A stretch of DNA of 64,000 bases from Tsuneonella flava. GTDB taxonomy: Bacteria > Pseudomonadota > Alphaproteobacteria > Sphingomonadales > Sphingomonadaceae. The stretch is from contig NZ_PHSO01000002.1 of NCBI RefSeq assembly GCF_002870965.1, positions 62,001 to 126,000 of the forward strand, written 5' to 3'. Shown here piece by piece: positions 35,229 to 44,616 of the stretch. How positions within the stretch are numbered: position 1 is the stretch's first letter; every line of letters starts with the position of its first letter. Under the pieces are notes generated by a model. The model was given only the letters and a program-made list of their open reading frames with translations, was not told the origin of the DNA and did no database searches. The position numbers were made by a program, and so were the translations under genes.

Positions 35229-35528
35229 GTGATCCTGATCGTCGGCACAGTGCGGATTCCGGCAGACGGGCTGGAGGTGGCACTGCCCGCCATGGCCGCA
35301 ATGGTCGCTGCCAGCCGGGCGGAAGCCGGCTGCATCCATTATGCCTACGCGCAGGACGTGCTCGACCCCACAGTGATTCATGTATCGGAAGCCTGGCGCG
35401 ACCGCGCTGCACTGGCAGCCCATTTCGCCACCCCGCACCTCGCCGCATGGCGCGAACAATTTGCTGAGCTGGGCATTACCGACCGCGATCTGAAGCTATA
35501 CGAAACCGGCGAAGGCGAACCGGTCTGA
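35229..35528 (+). CDS. Antibiotic biosynthesis monooxygenase-fold (ABM/YgiN-like) protein
   Basis: A 99-residue dimeric ferredoxin-like fold protein (ILIVGTVRIPADGLEVALPA, SRAEAGCIHYAYAQD, VIHVSEAWRDRAALAAHFAT). Relatives include the quinol monooxygenase YgiN and heme-degrading enzymes, so the substrate is open. The GTG at 35229 is 7 nt after gshA and nothing else fits as start. Co-transcription with gshA suggests a link to redox defence, which is inference. Confidence 0.85.
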   Translation: MILIVGTVRIPADGLEVALPAMAAMVAASRAEAGCIHYAYAQDVLDPTVIHVSEAWRDRAALAAHFATPHLAAWREQFAELGITDRDLKLYETGEGEPV

Positions 35529-35621
35529 CGGATTGCCCGGAACTGCGGCGCGGAATTGAGCGGGCCCGCGGATCAGGCCCGGCCTGACGCAATGACACGG
35601 TAGCGGGCATCCCCTTCACTC

Positions 35622-35700
35622 GTCATTGCGAGGAATCGCAGGCAACGTGGCAATCCATGCGCCGCACGCCGCCTCCATCCACTACCAATGCGATGGGCGC
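35622..35700. repeat. Dispersed GTCATTGCGAGGAG repeat, copy 5 (left arm only)
   Basis: Left arm GTCATTGCGAGGAATCGCAG, then GCAACGTGGCAATCCATG, runs on through the central part (CCACTACCAATGCGATGGGC) but the right arm is absent where the next gene's stop codon lies. The element seems to have been truncated at the gene's 3' end, or the gene was extended into it. Confidence 0.7.
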
Positions 35701-37067
35701 TACTCCCCCGGGGCGGCCGTGCGCTGCATCACCGGGCCGCGCGGACGCAGAAGCCGCAGCAATTTACGAAGGCGTGCGGTTACAACGCCGTGTTCGGCCA
35801 TCCACGCGTGGTATTCGCGATACTTTGCATCTTCGGACAGCAGGTGCATCTCCTCCGTCCGGGCGCGCCAGTAGTAAATCCCGCTAACGCAGGCGAGGAA
35901 GAACGCATTGCGAATCGGGTCGGTCCACGATCCCGAGGTCACCAGAAACGGCATGGTAGAAAGCCACCAGAACGTGTTTTTCGCCAGATAGGCCGGATGC
36001 CGGGTAAACGCATAAGGGCCATTGGTGATGACCCCGCGATAGGTGAGGTTGGAGAAACGCAACCCGAATGCCACTGTCGCCCAGGCATAGATCGCGGTCA
36101 GCGCCATCAGCAGCGCCGCCCAGATCCACATCAAATGGGTGTGCCCGGCGAACCAGAACGCCCAGTTATTCTCCGCCCAGCCCGGTGTGCCGACGCTGTA
36201 ATCGAGCAGGCCCACGCCGTTCAGCGGGGGGTAGCATAGCAGCGCGGCAACCCACCCGGCCACGAACGGGTTGCCGCTGCGAATATGTGCGTCGAGCGGG
36301 CGGAACGTGACGAGATAGCCGACCGTTCCCAGTTGCACGTCCACCAGAAACAGCAAGCTGACCAGCGCCATGCCCAGTTTCACCGGATCGGCAGCAATCG
36401 CAGTGAAATCAACGTTGACCGCTTCCCGAAACCCCGGCGGCAAGATCGAGATCATGAACGCGCCGAAGAACCCCTTGATGACCCATGCACGCCAGTGCTT
36501 CTTCACTTCCGCCGGATCGTATGCCTCCCGCCCCAGCAGTAACGCACCGAAATGCCACGCATGATCGCGCGGTTCGATCATAAACCTGTCGAGCCACAGG
36601 ACATAAGGGATCGACAGCGCGAACATCGGTAGCGCCGCGTATTTCAGCACTTCCATCGCGAACAGATACTGCCCGTCCCAATACCACCGCGCGAGGCAAT
36701 AGATCGCAGCGATCGCTGCCCAGGTGGCCCACAGACCCACCAGCTTGGTACACGAAATCTCCTGCGTTTCGGAAAGCGGGCGGCGCAGGCCCCAGTCGAT
36801 CCCGGTAGATGGGCGACGGTGGACCTTGTCTTTCAACAGCGACACCGCCGCCATTGGCAGCGAGGTAAACACCAGCCCGGCCAGCGCGGCGTTCGGACCG
36901 TCGAGCCGGGCATGCGGCCCCGGCAAGCCGAACATATCGACCAGCCACGGCCAGTGGCGGCAGATCATCACCCATACGAACAGACCAGCGAGACCGGCCA
37001 TGCCGACTGCGGCAGATACATCGCTCGCCGGGCGGCGAGCGGAGGTGTCGGGGCGGTGAGCGCTCAT
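35700..37067 (-). CDS. Polytopic membrane protein with isoprenylcysteine/phospholipid methyltransferase-like C-terminus
   Basis: A 455-residue protein with about ten hydrophobic segments. Only the C-terminal third is recognisable: GVITNGPYAFTRHPAYLAKN (RHPAY) and YYWRARTEEMHLLSEDAKYR followed by EYHAW match the SAM-binding signature of the ICMT/PEMT family. The N-terminal 270 residues carry extra helices and no known motif. It may methylate a lipid or isoprenoid in the membrane. The last codons (PGE) run to the edge of a dispersed repeat. It is followed upstream by bamB on the same strand. Confidence 0.78.
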   Translation of the reverse strand: MSAHRPDTSARRPASDVSAAVGMAGLAGLFVWVMICRHWPWLVDMFGLPGPHARLDGPNAALAGLVFTSLPMAAVSLLKDKVHRRPSTGIDWGLRRPLSETQEISCTKLVGLWATWAAIAAIYCLARWYWDGQYLFAMEVLKYAALPMFALSIPYVLWLDRFMIEPRDHAWHFGALLLGREAYDPAEVKKHWRAWVIKGFFGAFMISILPPGFREAVNVDFTAIAADPVKLGMALVSLLFLVDVQLGTVGYLVTFRPLDAHIRSGNPFVAGWVAALLCYPPLNGVGLLDYSVGTPGWAENNWAFWFAGHTHLMWIWAALLMALTAIYAWATVAFGLRFSNLTYRGVITNGPYAFTRHPAYLAKNTFWWLSTMPFLVTSGSWTDPIRNAFFLACVSGIYYWRARTEEMHLLSEDAKYREYHAWMAEHGVVTARLRKLLRLLRPRGPVMQRTAAPGE

Positions 37068-37156
37068 ATGCGCGCCCGCCTTAGGGCAAAAGGGTTAAGA
37101 GGCTGGAAACCTGGCCCCATCCCGCCCTCGCCATTACAGCAGCAGCAACGGTCGCC

Positions 37157-38500
37157 TTAACGGAAAGCGGTGATGCGGCCGCTGTCGTCCAGCACGTAAA
37201 GCGTCTGGTTCGCGACGACCGGCGGCAGGCTGATCGCGCTCTTGAACCTGGTCCACACAGCAGCCGAACCTTCGCCGCTGCTGACCCGCCAGATTTCGCC
37301 CTGCGTATTGGCGATCCACAGCTGGTTTCCAGCGAGCACCGGCCCGGTCCAGAAGATCTGGTTGGTCTTCTTTTTCTCGTTGCGATATTCCGGCAGATCG
37401 GTCAGCCAGCGGACTTTGCCGGTGTTACGGGCAATCGCCAGCAGCTTGGCACTGTCAGTCAGCGTGAATATCCATTCGCCTGCTACTGCCGGGGTCGAAA
37501 TACCCGCCAGATTGAGTTCCCAGATACGCTGCCCGGTGGCCAGTTCGTAAGCGGCCATACGGCCACCCTGCCCCAGAGCATAGACGCGGCCACTGTCGAT
37601 GATCGGATCGGCATCGATATCGGTCAGCGACCCCACTTCAGTGGAAATCGACGTGCGCGCCAGCGCGTCCGACCACAAAGTGCGTCCGTTTTCATAACGG
37701 TATGCCGCCAGTTCGCCGGTCGAATACCCGGCGATGACCGTGCCCTGCCCCGCAGCGGGGGCAGCCACGCCGAACACGCCGGTCTGCGCGCTCGATCCCG
37801 ATTCCTGCCATTGCAGCGAACCATCGGTTTCGGACAACGCGAAAATCTGGTTGTCCTGCGTCATGACATAGACCGAGCCGAACGCGACCGTCGGCGATCC
37901 GCGCAGCGGGCCAGAGGGGTGCGCGCGCCACAGTTCGTTGCCGGTCGCCGCATCGAGCGCGACGACTTCGCCCACACCGTTGGTGGCATAGACATGGCCA
38001 TTGGCGAAACTGGCCCCGCCGCCGAAATTGGCCGCAGCAGGTGCGCCGTCCAGCTCTGTACGGTGCGACCACACTTTGGCGCCGGTATTGGCATCGAACG
38101 CTGTCACGACGCCATCGGTATCGGATACGAACAGCTTGCCGCCGCCGATCACCGGAGAAGCTGCCAGCCGCCGGCGATCGCTTGAGCCGGAAACCTGCGC
38201 AGTCCAGATCTGCTGCGGACTGTCGGACAGCGCGAGGTTGCCCGGCGCCTTGCCCGCGGTGCCGCCCGGCTGCGCCCATTCGGTGTTGGCTTGCGGTGTC
38301 GGCAGCACCACGGAGACCCCGGCCAGCGCCGGATCGACTTTCGCCCCGCTTTCGATGCGCGACAGGATCGGCATACGATTGCCGACCGTGGGCGTCACTT
38401 TTGCGTCTTTACCGCCGAAGATCTTACAGCCGGTCAAACCGACCGACAGTGCTGCAATCAGCAGTACGCGCCCGGTAATGGAAATAGCCTTGCCAGTCAT
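37157..38500 (-). CDS. bamB: Outer membrane assembly lipoprotein BamB
   Basis: A 447-residue lipoprotein with lipobox VGLTGCK and a PQQ-type beta-propeller of repeated blades (QIWTAQVSGSSDRRRLAASP, GVVTAFDANTGAKVWSHRT, EVVALDAATGNELWRAHP, RMAAYELATGQRIWELNL). BamB is part of the BAM complex that folds outer-membrane proteins. ATG 38500 places the signal peptide at the N-terminus. It follows a YfgM-like gene by 38 nt, the same order as in E. coli (yfgM-bamB). Confidence 0.94.
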   Translation of the reverse strand: MTGKAISITGRVLLIAALSVGLTGCKIFGGKDAKVTPTVGNRMPILSRIESGAKVDPALAGVSVVLPTPQANTEWAQPGGTAGKAPGNLALSDSPQQIWTAQVSGSSDRRRLAASPVIGGGKLFVSDTDGVVTAFDANTGAKVWSHRTELDGAPAAANFGGGASFANGHVYATNGVGEVVALDAATGNELWRAHPSGPLRGSPTVAFGSVYVMTQDNQIFALSETDGSLQWQESGSSAQTGVFGVAAPAAGQGTVIAGYSTGELAAYRYENGRTLWSDALARTSISTEVGSLTDIDADPIIDSGRVYALGQGGRMAAYELATGQRIWELNLAGISTPAVAGEWIFTLTDSAKLLAIARNTGKVRWLTDLPEYRNEKKKTNQIFWTGPVLAGNQLWIANTQGEIWRVSSGEGSAAVWTRFKSAISLPPVVANQTLYVLDDSGRITAFR

Positions 38501-38538
38501 TCGGTATCCGTTCCCTGTGATTGCATCGCAGCCTGCGT

Positions 38539-39333
38539 TCATTGCCGGGGCGCCCCCGCGCCACCCGGCATTTCAGCGCCGACTTCCTGTTCCTTGAGCA
38601 CTTTATCCACGTCGTCGATCGCATCGACGCCGAGCAGCCCGGCCATCTGCCGCGCGCGCGATTTCAGTGTTTCCGATGTATTCTTGTCCCGCACGATCTG
38701 CGCGAACAGTTTGCCAGCTTCGGCATTCTTGCCCTGATCGAGATAGGCCATCGCCAGCATTTCCCCGGCAACGGGGAACCACGGCTTGTCCGGTACGACC
38801 AGCGGTTGCAGGCGAGAGACGACATCGGCCGATTTCATCTTGTCGTAATTGGCCGCGACGGCGCGCACTGTCGCCAGATCGCGCAGCGTTTGCGGTGCAC
38901 TGGCATCGGCAGCAACGGCATCGAACAATTTGCCCGCTTCGGCGGTCTTGCCCTGTTCCATCGCGATCCCGGCTTTCAGCAACTGTGCCGACGCGGCGGC
39001 ACCCGGTTCGCCATCTTCAATCACCGGGGCCAGGCCCTTGTCACCGCTAGCCAGATCGCCTGCCTGCACTTTATCCAGTGCAGAGACAAACGTTTCCGAA
39101 TCCGCTTCGTACTGCCCTTCGCGGTGTTCGTGCCACCAGAGGTATCCGCCGAAAGCCAGCAAGCCGACGACCACGATGGCCAGCAGCGGCCTGCCGTATT
39201 TACGGCTGAAATCCGCATATTGATCCTGCCGCACAGCGTCGTCGACTTCGCGCAGCAGAACATCGTCCTGCGCCGCCTGTTGCTGTGCGCGCTTCTCTTC
39301 GCGGGAGAGGGAATTGCCGGGTTTCAGGGCCAC
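38539..39333 (-). CDS. YfgM-like membrane-anchored TPR protein
   Basis: A 264-residue protein: a cytoplasmic basic start, one membrane helix (RPLLAIVVVGLLAFGGYLWW) and a periplasmic TPR-like region (GAAASAQLLKAGIAMEQGK, EMLAMAYLDQGKNAEAGKLF). In E. coli YfgM works with the SecYEG-PpiD translocon exit. GTG 39333 is chosen because AAGGTGA lies about 8 nt upstream; a TTG at 39354 is in frame too. Operon with bamB. Confidence 0.87.
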   Translation of the reverse strand: MALKPGNSLSREEKRAQQQAAQDDVLLREVDDAVRQDQYADFSRKYGRPLLAIVVVGLLAFGGYLWWHEHREGQYEADSETFVSALDKVQAGDLASGDKGLAPVIEDGEPGAAASAQLLKAGIAMEQGKTAEAGKLFDAVAADASAPQTLRDLATVRAVAANYDKMKSADVVSRLQPLVVPDKPWFPVAGEMLAMAYLDQGKNAEAGKLFAQIVRDKNTSETLKSRARQMAGLLGVDAIDDVDKVLKEQEVGAEMPGGAGAPRQ

Positions 39334-39464
39334 GTGGCGGCTCACCTTATTCAATACATAGTTTCGGGTAACGCGCGTCTTTAGACGATGGGGCAGTCAA
39401 TTCAATCGTCAAACCCGACTGTCCCCGCCCGCGTGAACCGCGGCTTAAGCATAGATACGGCGTA

Positions 39465-40619
39465 TCAAGCAGGGATCTCGCGCCCCATGATACCCGAATA
39501 GAGGCGGCGATAAGCACCAATCATCCGGTCTTCCCCAAATTCGGCGACCGCCTTTGCCCGGTTGGCTTCACCCACCGATTCGCGCAACGCTGCATCGCTC
39601 GCCAATGTGGCCAGCGCATTGGATAGCCCGCCGATATCGCCCGGCCCGACTATAAACGGCAGATTTTCATCCGCCACCATCGCGCCGACATCCCCCACAG
39701 CCGGGGCGGCAGCGGGCAACCCGGCGGCCATCGCCTCGACCAGAGAGATCGGGAACTGTTCGCTTTGCGAAGACAACGCAAAGATATCGAACAGGCCGAC
39801 GAACTTCACAGGATCGCTGGCGAAACCGGGCAAATGCACACGATGTTCGATGCCATGAGCCTGTGCCTCCGCCCGGATCGTCGACACTTCCGGCCCTTCG
39901 CCCACGATCACCAGTTGCCACGGATCAGGCAGCGAGGCGAAGGCGCGCACCAGCAGGTGCAATGCCTTGATCGGGCGCAGGCCGGCTACCGTGCCGACCC
40001 ACAGCTCGCCGGGATGCTTGATAATCCCGCGCAAGGCATCGGCCTTCGGCTTCTTCGCAAAAGAGGCGACGTCGATCCCGTTGGGAATTCGCCTGACCCG
40101 CCCGAACGGCTGCGCCCATTCGGTGAGCGCAATACCCTCCAGCTTTTCCGACGGGACCACCAGCGCACTCGCCCGGCCCAGCGCAATGCGGCGATACCAG
40201 TTGCGGCTCGGCTTCAGCTTCTGTTGTTCATCGACATTGAAGCCGTCTTCGTGATGGATCAGCGGGGGCAGCGCAATGGCCTTGCCGAACAGGGTATGCG
40301 CCATCACTGCGTCCATCGCGCCCCAATTATATGTCAGCACGAGATCGTATTCGGCCATCGCCTGCGCCATGGCCTGCAGACGCCACGGCGTCGGCTTGCC
40401 CACGAGCGGGGGGAACTCATCGGGGTAATCGACATCGATCCCGTGCGCGATTTCGTTCGCAGCGGACAGTTCGCCCGGCTCCCCCGATACCACGGCGTGG
40501 TTCAGGTTCTTGCCGAACGCATTCATCAACCGCACCGCGCGGCGCTCCTTTCCACCCGAAGAAAAGGTCGAATGGAGGTGAAGAATACGCGGAATCGCGT
40601 TCCTGACGCTGTCGGTCAT
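39465..40619 (-). CDS. GT4 family glycosyltransferase
   Basis: A 384-residue GT-B enzyme. The N-terminal half (ILHLHSTFSSGGKERRAVRL) has the substrate-loop GGKE, the C-terminal half has VGTVAGLRPIKALHLLVRAF and the nucleotide-sugar EX7E region SEQFPISLVEAMAAGLP. It transfers a sugar to a cell-surface acceptor that cannot be named. ATG 40619 overlaps the stop of the upstream hydrolase gene by 4 nt, so they are translated together. A longer frame to 41015 is the antisense reading of the hydrolase and is rejected. Confidence 0.92.
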   Translation of the reverse strand: MTDSVRNAIPRILHLHSTFSSGGKERRAVRLMNAFGKNLNHAVVSGEPGELSAANEIAHGIDVDYPDEFPPLVGKPTPWRLQAMAQAMAEYDLVLTYNWGAMDAVMAHTLFGKAIALPPLIHHEDGFNVDEQQKLKPSRNWYRRIALGRASALVVPSEKLEGIALTEWAQPFGRVRRIPNGIDVASFAKKPKADALRGIIKHPGELWVGTVAGLRPIKALHLLVRAFASLPDPWQLVIVGEGPEVSTIRAEAQAHGIEHRVHLPGFASDPVKFVGLFDIFALSSQSEQFPISLVEAMAAGLPAAAPAVGDVGAMVADENLPFIVGPGDIGGLSNALATLASDAALRESVGEANRAKAVAEFGEDRMIGAYRRLYSGIMGREIPA

Positions 40620-41527
40620 GCGACTTGTGCCAGCAGCCGGTCGAGCGCGGCAACCGCCTCCGGCTCGGTCAACAGCGGGGTGTGCCCTACGTTGGGCACC
40701 GTAACCAGGTCCATCGCGGGAATGCGCCGCTTCATTTCCTGGGCAGTCGCGGCCGACAGCACGTTCGAGCATTCCCCCCGCACCAGCGCCAGCGGGCGAC
40801 CGGCCAGCGTTTCGAACATCGGCCACATATCGGGGGCGGCAGATGGATCGGCGTCTTCGAACGGAGCGGCAATCGCCATGTCGTAATCGAATGCGATACG
40901 CCCGCCGGAACCCAGCACCATTACCCGCTTCGCCATTGCCAGCCAGTCGTCGATAGTGAAGCCGGGATGCGATTCCCTGTGCTGCGCCTCCAGCGCGCGG
41001 GCGGCGTGCATCCATGTCGGAAAACTGCGCCCCTGCCCGACATAGTCGACGATACGCTCCAGCCCTGCCGCCTCAAGCTGAGGGCCGACATCGTTGAGCA
41101 ACACCGCGGCAATGCGATCGGGCGTAGTGGCTGCGATCAGCATTGTCATCAGCCCGCCCAGCGACGTGCCGACCGATACGAACCGTTCGATCCCCTGTTC
41201 TGCCAACAGCGCCATCACATCCGCCACATAATGCAGCGGCGTGTATGTCGCGGAATCTTTGGCATAATCGGATTCGCCGCGTCCGCGCATTTCGGGCACG
41301 ATCACCCGCCATTCGCCCGCGATCCGTTCCGCCAGCGCGGCAAAGTCGCGGGCATTACGCGTCAGTCCGTGCAGGCAGATTACCGGCGGCCGATCGTCGC
41401 GCCCCGGATAATCGCGATAATGCAGTTCCAGCCCGTCTGCGGTTTGCCAGGTGCGATCTGCCCATGCCCGTTCGGCAGACTTGCCGCCCGCATCGGGGGC
41501 ACCGGTGAAACTGGCAGTGTTGTGCAT
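40616..41527 (-). CDS. Alpha/beta hydrolase
   Basis: A 303-residue hydrolase with oxyanion-hole HGLTRNARDF, nucleophile elbow GTSLGG (Ser122) and the distal histidine in NVGHTPLLTEPEA. A cap segment lies between about residues 150 and 220. The substrate is not evident; relatives include esterases and haloalkane or epoxide hydrolases. It is coupled to the glycosyltransferase downstream, so the pair may act on the same surface molecule, which is inference. Confidence 0.9.
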   Translation of the reverse strand: MHNTASFTGAPDAGGKSAERAWADRTWQTADGLELHYRDYPGRDDRPPVICLHGLTRNARDFAALAERIAGEWRVIVPEMRGRGESDYAKDSATYTPLHYVADVMALLAEQGIERFVSVGTSLGGLMTMLIAATTPDRIAAVLLNDVGPQLEAAGLERIVDYVGQGRSFPTWMHAARALEAQHRESHPGFTIDDWLAMAKRVMVLGSGGRIAFDYDMAIAAPFEDADPSAAPDMWPMFETLAGRPLALVRGECSNVLSAATAQEMKRRIPAMDLVTVPNVGHTPLLTEPEAVAALDRLLAQVA

Positions 41528-41764
41528 AAAGTGCGAAACGGTCCCGTATCTGTGCGCGGATTGGCACCGGCGCAGTTATCGCCCGATGCGCGCCGTTCCG
41601 CAAGCGCGCAGGTGGGCAGCAGATAGCCAGCGCCCCGTGTGGGGACGAGTTTGCTTGAACCTGCTGTACTGTATCTCTAAGTCAGGTGCGTGGCTGCGTC
41701 CTCCTGTTCAGGGCCCGTTTCGGCGGCAGTGACGCACCACCCACGTCGCACTCAAAAGGCCTGC

Positions 41765-43282
41765 ATGGGATCGCAGGCGTGGGGGAAATACCGCTTGTCT
41801 AACACCGAACCTGTAACCGAAATCGTCTCCTTCGAACCGGCCACCGGTGCCGAACTGTGGCGCGGCCCAGCGAGCGATGTCGATGCCATTGTGGCGCGCG
41901 CCCGCAACGCGTGGCCCGACTGGGCCTCCCGCCCTCTGGCCAACCGGATCGAACTGTGCCGCCGCTTCGCCAACGAAGTGCTGAAGGCGCAGGATCAGTT
42001 CGCGGAACTGATCGCCCGCGAAAACGGCAAGCCGCTGTGGGAAGCCCGCACCGAAGTCGAAACGGTGATGGGGAAAGTAGATATTTCGGTCACCGCCTAT
42101 GCCGAACGGACCGGCCAGAAAAAATTCGACAGCGCGCTGCAGGGCACGGCAGCGGTACGGCACAAACCGCACGGTGTGATGGCAGTGCTCGGCCCGTATA
42201 ACTTCCCCGCGCATCTGCCCAACGGGCATATCATCCCGGCGCTGATTGCGGGCAATACCGTGGTCTTCAAGCCAAGCGAGAAAACCCCCGCCGTGGGCGA
42301 ATTCCTGATCGGTTGTTTCCACCGCGCAGGTGTTCCGTCAGATGTGATCCAATTGCTGGTCGGCGGCCCGGAAGAGGGCAAGGCGCTGGTCGCGCACCGC
42401 GATATCAACGGGGTACTGTTCACCGGCAGCGCACAAGCAGGGATTGCGATCAACAAGCGACTGGCGGGCAATCCGGGCAAGATTCTGGCGCTGGAGATGG
42501 GCGGTAACAACCCCATCGTGGTGCTCGACACCCCCAAGATAAACGATGCCGCCGCCCTGATCGTGCAAAGCGCATTCACCAGCGCGGGCCAGCGGTGCAC
42601 CGCTGCACGGCGTCTGGTCGTAGTCGACAGTATGTATGATGCGATCATCGACGAAGTGAAGAACCTGGCCGACCGGATCGTGTTCGACGAACCGTTTGCC
42701 AATCCAGCCCCATTTATGGGCTGCGTGATCGACAACAATGCCGCCGATCAGTTGATGGAAAGCTTCCTCTACCTGCTCTCTCACGGGGGCAAGGCGATCA
42801 AGCACATGCAGCGGCCCGATAACGACAAACCGTTCCTCAGCCCCGGCCTGATCGATGTCACCGCGATGAAGGAACGGCCCGATGTCGAGCTGTTCGGCCC
42901 CCTGCTGCAAGTGATCCGGGTGCCCGATTTCGAGGCCGCGATTGCAGAGGCGAATTATACCCGGTTTGGCCTGTCGGCATCGCTGATCGGTGGCTCGCCT
43001 CAGGATTATAACAAGTTCTGGGCCAATGTCCGTGCGGGGATCGTCAACTGGAACCGCCCGACCAATGGCGCCAGTTCCAAGGCACCGTTCGGTGGGCTGG
43101 GCCTTTCGGGCAACCATCGCCCGGCGGCCTATTACGCTGCCGATTACTGCGCCTACCCTGTCGCCAGCACCGAAATGGACCAGCCGCGCGCCAGCATCGG
43201 CGTGGGCCTGCGCGAAGAGCGCCGCCGCACCCGCCGCTCAGCGCACGACGACGAAGCGACCCAGAGCGGCGGAGCGGGCTGA
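41765..43282 (+). CDS. astD: Succinylglutamate semialdehyde dehydrogenase
   Basis: NAD-dependent aldehyde dehydrogenase of the arginine succinyltransferase pathway. The 505-residue sequence shows VLGPYNFPAHLPNGHIIPAL and GNTVVFKPSEKTP, the cofactor glycines of FTGSAQAGI, the catalytic Glu in EMGGNNP and the Cys in AGQRCTAAR, all as in AstD. No other ast gene is visible nearby. ATG 41765 has AAAAGG upstream; an in-frame TTG 30 nt later is a reasonable alternative. The Arg-rich tail (REERRRTRRSAHDDE) is unusual. Confidence 0.88.
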   Translation: MGSQAWGKYRLSNTEPVTEIVSFEPATGAELWRGPASDVDAIVARARNAWPDWASRPLANRIELCRRFANEVLKAQDQFAELIARENGKPLWEARTEVETVMGKVDISVTAYAERTGQKKFDSALQGTAAVRHKPHGVMAVLGPYNFPAHLPNGHIIPALIAGNTVVFKPSEKTPAVGEFLIGCFHRAGVPSDVIQLLVGGPEEGKALVAHRDINGVLFTGSAQAGIAINKRLAGNPGKILALEMGGNNPIVVLDTPKINDAAALIVQSAFTSAGQRCTAARRLVVVDSMYDAIIDEVKNLADRIVFDEPFANPAPFMGCVIDNNAADQLMESFLYLLSHGGKAIKHMQRPDNDKPFLSPGLIDVTAMKERPDVELFGPLLQVIRVPDFEAAIAEANYTRFGLSASLIGGSPQDYNKFWANVRAGIVNWNRPTNGASSKAPFGGLGLSGNHRPAAYYAADYCAYPVASTEMDQPRASIGVGLREERRRTRRSAHDDEATQSGGAG

Positions 43283-43426
43283 TCGGCGCGCCCTCTAGGA
43301 GCGCTCGAGAGGCGGCGGACAGACACGGGCAAACAATCGTGCTTTTCCACCGCCTACTCGTCGCAGGCCGCTTGCCGTATCCGAACGCGCCCTTAGACTG
43401 CCGAATCGCAGACCCGAAAGGAGCGC

Positions 43427-44458
43427 ATGGCCCGTAAACCCGCCCGCGCCGGGCAACCGGCGATTTCACCTCCTCCCGCACCTTTGCGCGAATCGCGTCG
43501 CGCCCGTGCAGAGCTGACGTTCGAAGATCAGTCGTTGCTTGTCCCGTTATTCGGGCAGTTCGATGCCAATCTGGTGCAGGTGGAAAACCGGCTGGGCGTG
43601 TTCATCTCTGCCCGCGGGGATCGCATCCTGATCGAAGGGAGCACGGATTCGGTGGCCCGCGCGCGCGACACGCTCAATGCGATGTACGATCGGCTGGCGC
43701 GGGGCGAAGATCTCGATACCGGCGCGATCGAATCGCTGATCGCGATGTCCAACGAACCGACGCTGGACGGGATCGTGCGCGGCGGAGACGACGCACCCAA
43801 AGTGATGATCCGCACCCGCCGCAAGACCATCGTTCCGCGCAGCGCGGGGCAGATCCCCTATATGCAGCAACTGGCGAGCAAGGATATCGTCTTCGCGCTC
43901 GGCCCCGCGGGCACAGGCAAGACATACCTCGCCGTGGCGCAGGCGGTCAGCCAGCTGATCAGCGGCAGCGTACAACGCATGATCCTGTCGCGCCCGGCGG
44001 TGGAAGCGGGGGAGAAGCTGGGCTTCCTGCCTGGCGATATGAAGGAAAAAGTCGATCCGTACCTGCGTCCGCTGTACGATGCTCTGTACGATTGCATGCC
44101 GCCCGAACAGGTCGAACGCCATATCGAAAGCGGGGTGATCGAAGTGGCCCCGATCGCCTTCATGCGCGGGCGCACATTGGCCGATGCTTTCGTAATTCTC
44201 GACGAAGCGCAAAACACCACGCGCGAACAGATGAAGATGTTCCTCACCCGCTTCGGCCAGAACAGCCGGATGGTTATTTGCGGCGATCCGAAGCAGGTCG
44301 ACATTCCCGGCGGAGATTCGATGAGCGGGCTGGCCGATGCCGTAACCAAGCTGGAAGGTATCGAAGGCATCGCCGTCAGCCGCTTCACCGCCAGCGACGT
44401 AGTGCGCCACCCCATCGTGGGCCGCATCGTCGAAGCATACGAAGGGCCGGGAGCATAA
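43427..44458 (+). CDS. PhoH-like ATPase
   Basis: A 343-residue protein: a KH-like N-terminal part (LFGQFDANLVQVENRLGVFI, GDRILIEGSTDSVARARDT) and the PhoH ATPase with Walker A ALGPAGTGKTYLAV (159-166 core), Walker B FVILDEAQNTT and GDPKQVDIPGG. Such proteins are linked to RNA metabolism and ribosome maturation. The usual partner ybeY does not follow; the next gene is an unrelated secreted protein 158 nt on. ATG 43427 has GAAAGGAGC upstream. Confidence 0.95.
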   Translation: MARKPARAGQPAISPPPAPLRESRRARAELTFEDQSLLVPLFGQFDANLVQVENRLGVFISARGDRILIEGSTDSVARARDTLNAMYDRLARGEDLDTGAIESLIAMSNEPTLDGIVRGGDDAPKVMIRTRRKTIVPRSAGQIPYMQQLASKDIVFALGPAGTGKTYLAVAQAVSQLISGSVQRMILSRPAVEAGEKLGFLPGDMKEKVDPYLRPLYDALYDCMPPEQVERHIESGVIEVAPIAFMRGRTLADAFVILDEAQNTTREQMKMFLTRFGQNSRMVICGDPKQVDIPGGDSMSGLADAVTKLEGIEGIAVSRFTASDVVRHPIVGRIVEAYEGPGA

Positions 44459-44616
44459 AATTCAGCGGCGCAGAACGCAGATGCCATGCTTTCAACGCAC
44501 TTCGTGGCCGGTGAGTATCACCTGAAGCTATAACGTCGGCCCTGTTGCGATACTTCACCTGACGCGGTTTGGTAATCGGATTTGAAAGAGCCACAGACAC
44601 GCCTTAAGGTTGCCCT

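Noticed and set aside
39465-41015. A longer glycosyltransferase of 516 residues
   Set aside because: The extra N-terminal part is a reading of the upstream hydrolase gene in another frame; the ATGA overlap at 40616-40619 is the natural start.
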